A stretch of 64,000 nucleotides of DNA, taken from positions 7,760,001 to 7,824,000 of the forward strand of contig OX326958.1 in the NCBI GenBank assembly GCA_946800325.1, in the 5' to 3' direction. Position numbers and translations under genes: made by a program. Below, one piece after another: positions 11,114-24,328 of the stretch; the stretch's first letter is position 1; each line of letters begins with the position of its first letter. The notes under the pieces were generated by a model. It saw nothing but the letters and a program-made list of their open reading frames with translations, was not told the DNA's origin and searched no databases. The DNA comes from Luzula sylvatica. Taxonomy: Eukaryota > Streptophyta > Magnoliopsida > Poales > Juncaceae.

Positions 11114-11979
11114 TACTACATAACTTTTCACCAAATTTCACAAACACTAAGTAAGTTTGTTTTTCGATTCAAAACATGATTTTAACTCTTTGAGGAGTTC
11201 AAAAAACGTGTTTTTAGATAATTTGTATCGTATCTTTTACTACCTAACTTTTCACCAAATTTCACAAACACTAGGTAAGTTTGTTTTTCGATTCAAAACA
11301 TGTTTTTAACGCTTTGAGGAGTTCAAATAACGTGTTTTTAGATCATTTGTATCGTATCTTTTAATACATAATTTTTCACCAAATTTCACAAACACTAAGA
11401 AAATTTGTTTTTCGATTCAAAACATGATTTTAACGCTTTGAGGAGTTCAAAAACGTGTTTTTATATCATTTGTATCGTATCTTTTACTACATAACTTTTC
11501 ACCAAATTTCACAAACACTAAGTAACTTTGTTTTTCGATTCAAAACATGATTTTAACGCTTTGAGGAGTTCAAAAAAGTTGTTTTTAGATCATTTGTATC
11601 GTATCTTTTACTACATAACTTTTCACCAAATTTCACAAACACTAAGTAAGTTTGTTTTTCGATTCAAAACAAGATTGTAACGCTTTGAGGAGTTCAAATA
11701 ACGTGTTTTTAGATCATTTGTATCGTATCTTTTACTACATAACTTTTCACCAAATTTCACAAACACTAAGTAAGTTTGTTTTTCGATTCAAAACAAGATT
11801 TTAACGTTTTGAGGAGTTCAAATAACGTGTTTTTAGATCATTTGTATCGTATCTTTTACAACATAACTTTTCACCAAATTCTACAAACACTAAGAAAGTT
11901 TGTTTTTCAATTCAAAACAGGATTGTAACGCTTTGAGGAGTTCAAATAACGTGTTTTAGATCATTTGTATCGTATCTTC

Positions 11980-12102
11980 TACTACGTAAGTTTTCACCAA
12001 ATTTCACAAACACTAAGAAAGTTTATTTTTCGAGTCAAACCATGATTTTAACGCTTTGAGGAGTTCAAAAACGTGTTTTTAGATCATTTGTATCGTATCT
12101 TT
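11980..12102 (+). repeat. Chimeric E/G monomer in HOR-2
   Basis: The head is E type ('tactacgtaag') but the rest is G type ('tttcac', 'taagaaag', 'cgagtc', 'aaaaacgtg'). In HOR-1 the order is D E F G A; here it is D, chimera, A. The simplest reading is loss of about two monomers by exchange between an E and a G monomer. Private changes 'tcttctac', 'gtttattt' and 'caaacc' accompany it. Recurs at 15,167. Confidence 0.85.
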
Positions 12103-13126
12103 TATTACATAACTTTTCACCAAATTTCACAAACACTAAGTAACTTTGTTTTTCGATTCAAAACATGATTTTAACGCTTTGAGGAGTTCAAAAAAGTTGT
12201 TTTTACATCATTTGTATCGTATCTTTTACTACATAACTTTTCAACAAATTTCACAAACACTAAGTAAGTTTGTTTTTCGATTCAAAACAAGATTGTAACG
12301 CTTTGAGGAGTTCAAATAATGTGTTTTTAGATCATTTGTATCGTATCTTTTACTACATAACTTTTCACCAAATTTCACAAACACTAAGTAAGTTTGTTTT
12401 TCGATTCAAAACAAGATTTTAACGCTTTGAGGAGTTCAAATAACTTGTTTTTAGATCATTTGTATCGTATATTTTACTACATAACTTTTCACCAAATTTC
12501 ACAAACACTAAGAAAGTTTGTTTTTCGATTCAAAACAAGATTTTAACGCTTTGAGGAGTTCAAATATCGTATTTTTAGATCATTTGTATCGTATCTTTTA
12601 CAACATAACTTTTCACCAAATTCTACAAACACTAAGAAAGTTTGTTTTTCGATTCAAAACAAGATTGTAACGCTTTGAGGAGTTCAAATAACGTGTTTTT
12701 AGATCATTTGTATCGTATCTTTTACTACGTAAGTTTTCACCAAGTTTGACAAACACTAAGTAAGTTTGTTTTTCGATTCAAAACAAGATTTTAACGCTTT
12801 TAGGAGTTCAATTAACTTGTTTTTAGATCATTTGTATCGTATCTTTTACTACATAACTTTTCACCAAATTTCACAAACACTAAGAAAGTTTGTTTTTCGA
12901 TTCAAAACATGATTTTAACGCTTTGAGGAGTTCAAATAACGTGTTTTTAGATCATTTGTATCGTATCTTTTACTACATAACTTTTCACCAAATTTCACAA
13001 ACACTAAGTAAGTTTGTTTTTCGATTCAAAACAAGGTTTTAACGCTTTGAGGAGTTCAAATAACTTGTTTTTAGATCAATTGTATCGTATCTTTTACTAC
13101 ATAACCTTTCACCAAATCTCACAAAC

Positions 13127-16100
13127 ACTAAGTAAGTTTGTTTTTCGATTCAAAACAAGATTTTAACGCTTTGAGGAGTTCAAAAAACGTGTTTTTAGAT
13201 CATTTGTATCGTATCTTTTACTACATAACTTTTCACCAAATTCTACAAACACTAAGTATGTTTGTTTTTCGATTCAAAACAAGGTTTTAACGCTTTGAGG
13301 AGTTCAAATAACGTGTTTTTAGATCATTTGTATCGTATCTTTTACTACATAACTTTTCACCAAGTTTCACAAACACTAAGTAAGTTTGTTTTTCGATTCA
13401 AAACAAGATTTTAACGCTTTGAGGAGTTCAAATAACTTGTTTTTAGATCATTTGTATCGTATCTTTTACTACATAACTTTTCACCAAATTTCACAAACAC
13501 TAAGAAAGTTTGTTTTTCGATTCAAAACAAGATTTTAACGCTTTGAGGAGTTCAAATAACGTGTTTTTAGATCATTTGTATCGTATCTTTTACTACATAA
13601 CTTTTCACCAAATTTCACAAACACTAAGTAAGTTTGTTTTTCGATTCAAAACAAGGTTTTAACGCTTTGAGGAGTTCAAATAATGTGTTTTTAGATCATT
13701 TGTATCGTATCTTTTACTACATAACTTTTCACCAAATTTCACAAACACTAAGTAAGTTTGTTTTTCGATTCAAAACAAGATTTTAACGCTTTGAGGAGTT
13801 CAAATAACGTGTTTTTAGATCATTTGTATCGTATCTTTTACTACATAACTTTTCACCAAATTTCACAAACACTAAGAAAGTTTGTTTTTCGATTCAAAAC
13901 AAGATTTTAACGCTTTGAGGAGGTCAAATAACGTGTTTTTAGATCATTTGTATCGTATCTTTTACAACATAACTTTTCACCAAATTCTACAAACACTAAG
14001 AAAGTTTGTTTTTCGATTCAAAACAAGATTGTAACGCTTTGAGGAGTTCAAATAACGTGTTTTTAGATCATTTGTATCGTATCTTTTACTACGTAAGTTT
14101 TCACCAAATTTGACAAACACTAAGTAAGTTTGTTTTTCGATTCAAAACAAGATTTTAACGCTTTTAGGAGTTCAATTAACGTGTTTTTAGATCATTTGTA
14201 TCGTATCTTTTACTACATAACTTTTCACCAAATTTCACAACACTAAAACGCTTTGAGGAGTTCAAATAACGTGTTTTTAGATCAATTGTATCGTATCTTT
14301 TACTACATAACTTTTCACCAAATTTCACAAACACTAAGTAAGTTTGTTTTTCGATTCAAAACATGATTTTAACTCTTTGAGGAGTTCAAAAAACGTGTTT
14401 TTAGATAATTTGTATCGTATCTTTTACTACCTAACTTTTCACCAAATTTCACAAACACTAGGTAAGTTTGTTTTTCGATTCAAAACATGTTTTTAACGCT
14501 TTGAGGAGTTCAAATAACGTGTTTTTAGATCATTTGTATCGTATCTTTTAATACATAATTTTTCACCAAATTTCACAAACACTAAGAAAATTTGTTTTTC
14601 GATTCAAAACATGATTTTAACGCTTTGAGGAGTTCAAAAACGTGTTTTTATATCATTTGTATCGTATCTTTTACTACATAACTTTTCACCAAATTTCACA
14701 AACACTAAGTAACTTTGTTTTTCGATTCAAAACATGATTTTAACGCTTTGAGGAGTTCAAAAAAGTTGTTTTTAGATCATTTGTATCGTATCTTTTACTA
14801 CATAACTTTTCACCAAATTTCACAAACACTAAGTAAGTTTGTTTTTCGATTCAAAACAAGATTGTAACGCTTTGAGGAGTTCAAATAACGTGTTTTTAGA
14901 TCATTTGTATCGTATCTTTTACTACATAACTTTTCACCAAATTTCACAAACACTAAGTAAGTTTGTTTTTCGATTCAAAACAAGATTTTAACGTTTTGAG
15001 GAGTTCAAATAACGTGTTTTTAGATCATTTGTATCGTATCTTTTACAACATAACTTTTCACCAAATTCTACAAACACTAAGAAAGTTTGTTTTTCAATTC
15101 AAAACAGGATTGTAACGCTTTGAGGAGTTCAAATAACGTGTTTTAGATCATTTGTATCGTATCTTCTACTACGTAAGTTTTCACCAAATTTCACAAACAC
15201 TAAGAAAGTTTATTTTTCGAGTCAAACCATGATTTTAACGCTTTGAGGAGTTCAAAAACGTGTTTTTAGATCATTTGTATCGTATCTTTTATTACATAAC
15301 TTTTCACCAAATTTCACAAACACTAAGTAACTTTGTTTTTCGATTCAAAACATGATTTTAACGCTTTGAGGAGTTCAAAAAAGTTGTTTTTACATCATTT
15401 GTATCGTATCTTTTACTACATAACTTTTCAACAAATTTCACAAACACTAAGTAAGTTTGTTTTTCGATTCAAAACAAGATTGTAACGCTTTGAGGAGTTC
15501 AAATAATGTGTTTTTAGATCATTTGTATCGTATCTTTTACTACATAACTTTTCACCAAATTTCACAAACACTAAGTAAGTTTGTTTTTCGATTCAAAACA
15601 AGATTTTAACGCTTTGAGGAGTTCAAATAACTTGTTTTTAGATCATTTGTATCGTATATTTTACTACATAACTTTTCACCAAATTTCACAAACACTAAGA
15701 AAGTTTGTTTTTCGATTCAAAACAAGATTTTAACGCTTTGAGGAGTTCAAATATCGTATTTTTAGATCATTTGTATCGTATCTTTTACAACATAACTTTT
15801 CACCAAATTCTACAAACACTAAGAAAGTTTGTTTTTCGATTCAAAACAAGATTGTAACGCTTTGAGGAGTTCAAATAACGTGTTTTTAGATCATTTGTAT
15901 CGTATCTTTTACTACGTAAGTTTTCACCAAGTTTGACAAACACTAAGTAAGTTTGTTTTTCGATTCAAAACAAGATTTTAACGCTTTTAGGAGTTCAATT
16001 AACTTGTTTTTAGATCATTTGTATCGTATCTTTTACTACATAACTTTTCACCAAATTTCACAAACACTAAGAAAGTTTGTTTTTCGATTCAAAACATGAT

Positions 16101-16345
16101 TTTAACGCTTTGAGGAGTTCAAATAACGTGTTTTTAGATCATTTGTATCGTATCTTTTACTACATAACTTTTCACCAAATTTCACAAACACTAAGTAAGT
16201 TTGTTTTTCGATTCAAAACAAGGTTTTAACGCTTTGAGGAGTTCAAATAACTTGTTTTTAGATCAATTGTATCGTATCTTTTACTACATAACCTTTCACC
16301 AAATCTCACAAACACTAAGTAAGTTTGTTTTTCGATTCAAAACAT
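13127..16345 (+). repeat. HOR-2 copy 2
   Basis: Repeats 9,940-13,126 at offset 3,187 with very few differences, including the rare 'taggtaag', 'gtcaaacc' and 'atatcgtattt' variants. Homology ends near 16,345: the monomer starting at 16,282 has 'acatgatttt' where its partner at 13,095 has 'acaagatttt', and the following monomer is cassette X rather than the 'ttctac'/'tatg' monomer. Confidence 0.9.
14211..14300 (+). repeat. Truncated monomer 2 (90 bp)
   Basis: HOR-2 copy-2 partner of the 11,024 monomer, exactly 3,187 bp downstream, with the same extra one-base loss. Confidence 0.92.
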
Positions 16346-17000
16346 GATTTTAACGCTTTGAGGAGTTCAAAAAACGTGTTTTTAGATCATTTGTATCGTA
16401 TCTTTTACGACATAACTTTTCACCAAATTTCACAAACACTAAGTAAGTTTGTTTTTCGATTCAAAACATGATATTAACGCTTTGAGGAGTTCAAAAAACG
16501 TGTTTTTACATCATTTGTATCGTATCTTTTACTACATAACTTTTCACCAAATTTCACAAACACTAAGAAAGTTTGTTTTTCGATTCAAAACAAGATTTTA
16601 ACGCTTTGAGGAGTTCAAATAACGTGTTTTTAGATCATTTGTATCATATCTTTTACTACATAACTTTTCACCAAATTTCACAAACACTAAGTAAGTTTGT
16701 TTTTCGATTCAAAACAAGGTTTTAACGCTTTGAGGAGTTCAAATAACTTGTTTTTAGATCAATTGTATCGTATCTTTTACTACATAACCTTTCACCAAAT
16801 CTCACAAACACTAAGTAAGTTTGTTTTTCGATTCAAAACATGATTTTAACGCTTTGAGGAGTTCAAAAAACGTGTTTTTAGATCATTTGTATCGTATCTT
16901 TTACTACATAACTTTTCACCAAATTTCGCAAACACTAAGTAAGTTTCTTTTTCGATTCAAAACAAGATTTTAACGCTTTGAGGAGTTCAAATAACTTGTG
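16346..17000 (+). repeat. Transition cassette X, second occurrence
   Basis: Monomer starts 16,406, 16,530, 16,654, 16,778, 16,902. The order is 'catgatatt', 'aagaaag', 'aaggtttt' with 'tcaattg', 'acctttc' head with 'tctcac', then 'tttcgc' with 'aacttgtgtttag'. Compared with the first occurrence it carries one extra K-type monomer (16,654) and a repeated 'acctttc' monomer. It leads into 'aacacttt/tgtattgt' at 17,026 exactly as the first occurrence did. Confidence 0.78.
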
Positions 17001-17149
17001 TTTAGATCATTTGTATCGTATCTTTTACTACATAACTTTTCACCAAATCTAACAAACACTAAGAAAGTTTGTTTTTCGATTCAAAACAAGATTTTAACAC
17101 TTTGAGGAGTTCAAATAACGTGTTTTTAGATCATTTGTATTGTATCTTT

Positions 17150-17274
17150 TACTACATAACTTTTCACCAAATTTTCACAAACACTAAGTAAGTTTGTTTT
17201 TAGATTCTAAAAAAGATTTTAACGCTTTGAGGAGTTCAAAAAACGTGTTTTTAGATCATTTGTATCGTATCTTT
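17150..17274 (+). repeat. Type P monomer exemplar (125 bp)
   Basis: Diagnostic: extra T in 'aaattttcac', 'tttagattc' instead of 'ttcgattc', and an A-run 'aaaaaag' replacing 'aaacaag'. The last two changes break the 44-50/58-64 inverted repeat and the TCGA site. This copy reads 'attctaaaaaag'; most others read 'attcaaaaaaag'. Seen at 17,771, 24,948, 28,225, 29,094, 31,447, 32,316, 34,793, 35,662 and 42,162 (with the CpG restored). Confidence 0.88.
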
Positions 17275-18143
17275 TACTACATAACTTTTCACCAAATTCT
17301 ACAAACACTAAGTATGTTTGTTTTTCGATTCAAAACAAGGTTTTAACGCTTTGAGGAGTTCAAATAACGTGTTTTTAGATCATTTGTATCGTATCTTTTA
17401 CTACATAACTTTTCACCAAGTTTCACAGACACTAAGTAAGTTTGTTTTTCGATTCAAAACAAGATTTTAACGCTTTGAGTAGTTCAAATAACTTGTTTTT
17501 AGATCATTTGTATCGTATCTTTTACTACATAACTTTTCACCAAATTTCACAAACACTAAGTAAGTTTGTTTTTCGATTCAAAACAAGGTTTTAACGCTTT
17601 GAGGAGTTCAAATAACGTGTTTTTAGATCATTTGTATTGTATCTTTTACTACATAACTTTTCACCAAATTTCACAAACACTAAGTAAGTTTGTTTTTCGA
17701 TTCAAAACAAGGTTTTAACGCTTTGAGGAGTTCAAATAACGTGTTTTTAGATCATTTGTATTGTATCTTTTACTACATAACTTTTCACCAAATTTTCACA
17801 AACACTAAGTAAGTTTGTTTTTAGATTCAAAAAAAGATTTTAACGCTTTGAGGAGTTCAAAAAACGTGTTTTTAGATCATTTGTATCGTATCTTTTACTA
17901 CATAACTTTTCACCAAATTCTACAAACACTAAGTATGTTTGTTTTTCGATTCAAAACAAGGTTTTAACGCTTTGAGGAGTTCAAATAACGTGTTTTTAGA
18001 TCATTTGTATCGTATCTTTTACTACATAACTTTTCACCAAGTTTCACAGACACTAAGTAAGTTTGTTTTTCGATTCAAAACAAGATTTTAACGCTTTGAG
18101 GAGTTCAAATAACTTGTTTTTAGATCATTTGTATCGTATCTTT

Positions 18144-18763
18144 TACTACATAACTTTTCACCAAATTTCACAAACACTAAGAAAGTTTGTTTTTCGATTC
18201 AAAACAAGATTTTAACGCTTTGAGGAGTTCAAATAACGTGTTTTTAGATCATTTGTATCGTATCTTTTACTACATAACTTTTCACCAAATTTCACAAACA
18301 CTAAGTAAGTTTGTTTTTCGATTCAAAACAAGGTTTTAACGCTTTGAGGAGTTCAAATAACGTGTTTTTAGATCAATTGTATCGTATCTTTTACTACATA
18401 ACTTTTCACCAAATTTCACAAACACTAAGAAAGTTTGTTTTTCGATTCAAAACAAGATTTTAACGCTTTGAGGAGTTCAAATAACGTGTTTTTAGATCAT
18501 TTGTATCGTATCTTTTACTACATAACTTTTCACCAAATTTCACAAACACTAAGTAAGTTTGTTTTTCGATTCAAAACAAGGTTTTAACGCTTTGAGGAGT
18601 TCAAATAACGTGTTTTTAGATCAATTGTATCGTATCTTTTACTACATAACTTTTCACCAAATTTCACAAACACTAAGAAAGTTTGTTTTTCGATTCAAAA
18701 CAAGATTTTAACGCTTTGAGGAGTTCAAATAACGTGTTTTTAGATCATTTGTATCGTATCTTT
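18144..18763 (+). repeat. F/K dimer run (248-bp period)
   Basis: Monomers alternate F (18,144), K (18,268), F (18,392), K (18,516), F (18,640): F has 'taagaaag' with 'aagatttt', K has 'taagtaag' with 'aaggtttt' and 'tcaattg'. Comparable runs occur at about 22,043, 25,321 and 36,035. A dimer HOR is thus nested inside the 3.2-3.9-kb units. Confidence 0.87.
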
Positions 18764-19010
18764 TACTACATAACTTTTCACCAAATTTCACAAACACTAA
18801 GTAAGTTTGTTTTTCGATTCAAAACAAGATTGTAACGCTTTGAGGAGTTCAAATAACGGGTTTTTAGATCATTTGTATCGTATCTTTTACTACGTAAGTT
18901 TTCACCAAATTTGACAAACACTAAGTAAGTTTGTTTTTCGATTCAAAACAAGATTTTAACGCTTTGAGGAGTTCAAATAACGTGTTTTAGATCATTTGTA
19001 TCGTATCTTT

Positions 19011-19101
19011 TACTACATAACTTTTCACCAAATTTCACAAACACTAAAACGCTTTGAGGAGTTCAAATAACGTGTATTTAGATCAATTGTATCGTATCTT
19101 T
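19011..19101 (+). repeat. Truncated monomer 3 (91 bp)
   Basis: First of the pair in HOR-3 copy 1. 'cacaaacac' is intact, so only the 33-bp deletion is present. It has a private 'gtgtattta', then 'tcaattg'. Confidence 0.92.
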
Positions 19102-20338
19102 TACTACATAACTTTTCACCAAATTTCACAAACACTAAGTAAGTTTGTTTTTCGATTCAAAACATGATTTTAACGCTTTGAGGAGTTCAAAAAACGTGTT
19201 TTTAGATCATTTGTATCGTATCTTTTACTACATAACTTTTCACCAAATTTCACAAACACTAAGTAAGTTTGTTTTTCGATTCAAAACATGTTTTTAACGC
19301 TTTGAGGAGTTCAAATAACGTGTTTTTAGACCATTTGTATCGTATCTTTTACTACATAACTTTTCACCAAATTTCACAAACACTAAGAAAGTTTATTTTT
19401 CAATTCAAAACAGGATTGTAACGCTTTGAGGAGTTCAAATAACGTGTTTTAGATCATTTGTATCGTATCTTTTACTACGTAAGTTTTCACCAAATTTGAC
19501 AAACACTAAGTAAGTCTGTTTTTCGATTCAAAACAACATTTTAACGCTTTGAGGAGTTCAATTAACTTGTTTTTAGATCATTTGTATCGTATCTTTTACT
19601 ACATAACTTTTCACCAAATTTCACAAACACTAAGAAAGTTTGTTTTTCGATTCAAAACAAGATTTTAACGCTTTGAGGAGTTCAAATAACGTGTTTTTAG
19701 ATCATTTGTATCGTATCTTTTACTACATAACTTTTCACCAAATTTCACAAACACTAAGAAAGTTTGTTTTTCGAGTCAAAACATGATTTTAACGCTTTGA
19801 GGAGTTCAAAAACGTGTTTTTAGATCATTTGTATCGTATCTTTTACTACATAACTTTTCACCAAATTTTACAAACACTAAGTAACTTTGTTTTTCGATTC
19901 AAAACATGGTTTTAACGCTTTGAGGAGTTCAAAAAAGTTGTTTTTAGATCATTTGTATCGTATCTTTTACTACATAACTTTTCACCAAATTTCACAAACA
20001 CTAAGTAAGTTTGTTTTTCGATTCAAAACAAGATTTTAACGCTTTGAGGAGGTCAAATAACATGTTTTTAGATCATTTGTATCGTATCTTTTACAACATA
20101 ACTTTTCACCAAATTCTACAAACACTAAGAAAGTTTGTTTTTCGAATCAAAACAAGATTGTAACGCTTTGAGGAGTTCAAATAACGGGTTTTTAGATCAT
20201 TTGTATCGTATCTTTTACTACGTAAGTTTTCACCAAATTTGACAAACACTAAGTAAGTTTGTTTTTCGATTCAAAACAAGATTTTAACGCTTTGAGGAGT
20301 TCAAATAACGTGTTTTAGATCATTTGTATCGTATCTTT

Positions 20339-20429
20339 TACTACATAACTTTTCACCAAATTTCACAAACACTAAAACGCTTTGAGGAGTTCAAATAACG
20401 TGTTTTTAGATCATTTGTATCGTATCATT
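20339..20429 (+). repeat. Truncated monomer 4 (91 bp)
   Basis: Second of the pair in HOR-3 copy 1. The tail differs from its sister: 'tcatttg' and 'gtatcattt', defining a second sub-lineage. Confidence 0.92.
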
Positions 20430-22909
20430 TACTACATAACTTTTCACCAAATTTCACAAACACTAAGTAAGTTTGTTTTTCGATTCAAAACATGATTTTA
20501 ACGCTTTGAGGAGTTCAAAAAACGTGTTTTTAGATCATTTGTATCGTATCTTTTACTACATAACTTTTCACCAAATTTCACAAACACTAAGTAAGTTTGT
20601 TTTTCGATTCAAAACATGTTTTTAACGCTTTGAGGAGTTCAAATAACGTGTTTTTAGATAATTTGTATCGTATCTTTTACTACATAACTTTTCACCAAAT
20701 TTCACAAACACTAAGAAAGTTTGTTTTTCAATTCAAAACAGGATTGTAACGCTTTGAGGAGTTCAAATAACGTGTTTTAGATCATTTGTATCGTATCTTT
20801 TACTACGTAAGTTTTCACCAAATTTGACAAACACTAAGTAAGTCTGTTTTTCGATTCAAAACAAGATTTTAACGCTTTGAGGAGTTCAATTAACTTGTTT
20901 TTAGATCATTTGTATCGTATCTTTTACTACATAACTTTTCACCAAATCTAACAAACACTAAGAAAGTTTGTTTTTCGATTCAAAACAAGATTTTAACACT
21001 TTGAGGAGTTCAAATAACGTGTTTTTAGATCATTTGTATTGTATCTTTTACTACATAACTTTTCACCAAATTTTCACAAACACTAAGTAAGTTTGTTTTT
21101 AGATTCTAAAAAAGATTTTAACGCTTTGAGGAGTTCAAAAAACGTGTTTTTAAATCATTTGTATCGTATCTTTTACTACATAACTTTTCACCAAATTCTA
21201 CAAACACTAAGTATGTTTGTTTTTCGATTCAAAACAAGGTTTTAACGCTTTGAGGAGTTCAAATAACGTGTTTTTAGATCATTTGTATCGTATCTTTTAC
21301 TACATAACTTTTCACCAAGTTTCACAGACACTAAGTAAGTTTGTTTTTCGATTCAAAACAAGATTTTAACGCTTTGAGTAGTTCAAATAACTTGTTTTTA
21401 GATCATTTGTATCGTATCTTTTACTACATAACTTTTCACCAAATTTCACAAACACTAAGTAAGTTTGTTTTTCGATTCAAAACAAGGTTTTAACGCTTTG
21501 AGGAGTTCAAATAACGTGTTTTTAGATCATTTGTATTGTATCTTTTACTACATAACTTTTCACCAAATTTCACAAACACTAAGTAAGTTTGTTTTTCGAT
21601 TCAAAACAAGGTTTTAACGCTTTGAGGAGTTCAAATAACGTGTTTTTAGATCATTTGTATTGTATCTTTTACTACATAACTTTTCACCAAATTTTCACAA
21701 ACACTAAGTAAGTTTGTTTTTAGATTCAAAAAAAGATTTTAACGATTTGAGGAGTTCAAAAAACGTGTTTTTAGATCATTTGTATCGTATCTTTTACTAC
21801 ATAACTTTTCACCAAATTCTACAAACACTAAGTATGTTTGTTTTTCGATTCAAAACAAGGTTTTAACGCTTTGAGGAGTTCAAATAACGTGTTTTTAGAT
21901 CATTTGTATCGTATCTTTTACTACATAACTTTTCACCAAGTTTCACAGACACTAAGTAAGTTTGTTTTTCGATTCAAAACAAGATTTTAACGCTTTGAGG
22001 AGTTCAAATAACTTGTTTTTAGATCATTTGTATCGTATCTTTTACTACATAACTTTTCACCAAATTTCACAAACACTAAGAAAGTTTGTTTTTCGATTCA
22101 AAACAAGATTTTAACGCTTTGACGAGTTCAAATAACGTGTTTTTAGATCATTTGTATCGTATCTTTTACTACATAACTTTTCACCAAATTTCACAAACAC
22201 TAAGTAAGTTTGTTTTTCGATTCAAAACAAGGTTTTAACGCTTTGAGGAGTTCAAATAACGTGTTTTTAGATCAATTGTATCGTATCTTTTACTACATAA
22301 CTTTTCACCAAATTTCACAAACACTAAGAAAGTTTGTTTTTCGATTCAAAACAAGATTTTAACGCTTTGAGGAGTTCAAATAACGTGTTTTTAGATCATT
22401 TGTATCGTATCTTTTACTACATAACTTTTCACCAAATTTCACAAACACTAAGTAAGTTTGTTTTTCGATTCAAAACAAGGTTTTAACGCTTTGAGGAGTT
22501 CAAATAACGTGTTTTTAGATCAATTGTATCGTATCTTTTACTACATAACTTTTCACCAAATTTCACAAACACTAAGAAAGTTTGTTTTTCGATTCAAAAC
22601 AAGATTTTAACGCTTTGAGGAGTTCAAATAACGTGTTTTTAGATCATTTGTATCGTATCTTTTACTACATAACTTTTCACCAAATTTCACAAACACTAAG
22701 TAAGTTTGTTTTTCGATTCAAAACAAGATTGTAACGCTTTGAGGAGTTCAAATAACGGGTTTTTAGATCATTTGTATCGTATCTTTTACTACGTAAGTTT
22801 TCACCAAATTTGACAAACACTAAGTAAGTTTGTTTTTCGATTCAAAACAAGATTTTAACGCTTTGAGGAGTTCAAATAACGTGTTTTAGATCATTTGTAT
22901 CGTATCTTT

Positions 22910-23000
22910 TACTACATAACTTTTCACCAAATTTCACAAACACTAAAACGCTTTGAGGAGTTCAAATAACGTGTTTTTAGATCAATTGTATCGTATCTTT
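22910..23000 (+). repeat. Truncated monomer 5 (91 bp)
   Basis: HOR-3 copy-2 partner of 19,011, with 'gtgttttta' restored and 'tcaattg'. Confidence 0.92.
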
Positions 23001-24237
23001 TACTACATAACTTTTCACCAAATTTCACAAACACTAAGTAAGTTTGTTTTTCGATTCAAAACATGATTTTAACGCTTTGAGGAGTTCAAAAAACGTGTTT
23101 TTAGATCATTTGTATCGTATCTTTTACTACATAACTTTTCACCAAATTTCACAAACACTAAGTAAGTTTGTTTTTCGATTCAAAACATGTTTTTAACGCT
23201 TTGAGGAGTTCAAATAACGTGTTTTTAGATCATTTGTATCGTATCTTTTACTACATAACTTTTCACCAAATTTCACAAACACTAAGAAAGTTTGTTTTTC
23301 AATTCAAAACAGGATTGTAACGCTTTGAGGAGTTCAAATAACGTGTTTTAGATCATTTGTATCGTATCTTTTACTACGTAAGTTTTCACCAAATTTGACA
23401 AACACTAAGTAAGTCTGTTTTTCGATTCAAAACAACATTTTAACGCTTTGAGGAGTTCAATTAACTTGTTTTTAGATCATTTGTATCGTATCTTTTACTA
23501 CATAACTTTTCACCAAATTTCACAAACACTAAGAAAGTTTGTTTTTCGATTCAAAACAAGATTTTAACGCTTTGAGGAGTTCAAATAACGTGTTTTTAGA
23601 TCATTTGTATCGTATCTTTTACTACATAACTTTTCACCAAATTTCACAAACACTAAGAAAGTTTGTTTTTCGAGTCAAAACATGATTTTAACGCTTTGAG
23701 GAGTTCAAAAACGTGTTTTTAGATCATTTGTATCGTATCTTTTACTACATAACTTTTCACCAAATTTTACAAACACTAAGTAACTTTGTTTTTCGATTCA
23801 AAACATGATTTTAACGCTTTGAGGAGTTCAAAAAAGTTGTTTTTAGATCATTTGTATCGTATCTTTTACTACATAACTTTTCACCAAATTTCACAAACAC
23901 TAAGTAAGTTTGTTTTTCGATTCAAAACAAGATTTTAACGCTTTGAGGAGGTCAAATAACATGTTTTTAGATCATTTGTATCGTATCTTTTACAACATAA
24001 CTTTTCACCAAATTCCACAAACACTAAGAAAGTTTGTTTTTCGAATCAAAACAAGATTGTAACGCTTTGAGGAGTTCAAATAACGGGTTTTTAGATCATT
24101 TGTATCGTATCTTTTACTACGTAAGTTTTCACCAAATTTGACAAACACTAAGTAAGTTTGTTTTTCGATTCAAAACAAGATTTTAACGCTTTGAGGAGTT
24201 CAAATAACGTGTTTTAGATCATTTGTATCGTATCTTT

Positions 24238-24328
24238 TACTACATAACTTTTCACCAAATTTCACAAACACTAAAACGCTTTGAGGAGTTCAAATAACGT
24301 GTTTTTAGATCATTTGTATCGTATCATT
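24238..24328 (+). repeat. Truncated monomer 6 (91 bp)
   Basis: HOR-3 copy-2 partner of 20,339, with the same 'gtatcattt' tail. Confidence 0.92.

Larger units (their letters stand above)
9940..13126 (+). repeat. HOR-2 copy 1: 26-monomer, 3,187-bp unit
   Basis: Contains 25 full monomers (three of 123 bp) and one 90-bp truncated monomer: 25 x 124 + 90 - 3 = 3,187. Landmarks are 'taagtatg' at 10,068, 'gaggaggtc' at 10,731, the truncated monomer at 11,024, 'aactcttt' near 11,185, the E/G chimera at 11,980, 'tttttacatc' near 12,203 and 'atatcgtattt' near 12,565. All recur at +3,187. The left limit is approximate: the monomer starting at 9,908 differs from its counterpart at 13,095 at two places in its first 30 bp. 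Confidence 0.9.
17001..20899 (+). repeat. HOR-3 copy 1: 32-monomer, 3,899-bp unit
   Basis: Thirty full monomers (two of 125 bp, five of 123 bp) plus two 91-bp truncated monomers at 19,011 and 20,339 give 3,899 bp. It opens with 'aaatctaac' at 17,045, runs through a doubled five-monomer group (17,150-17,770 against 17,771 onward), an F/K dimer run (18,144-18,763), the first truncated monomer, a D E F G A stretch (19,350-19,967), and the second truncated monomer. 'gagtagttc' near 17,477 is a private marker shared with copy 2. Confidence 0.9.
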
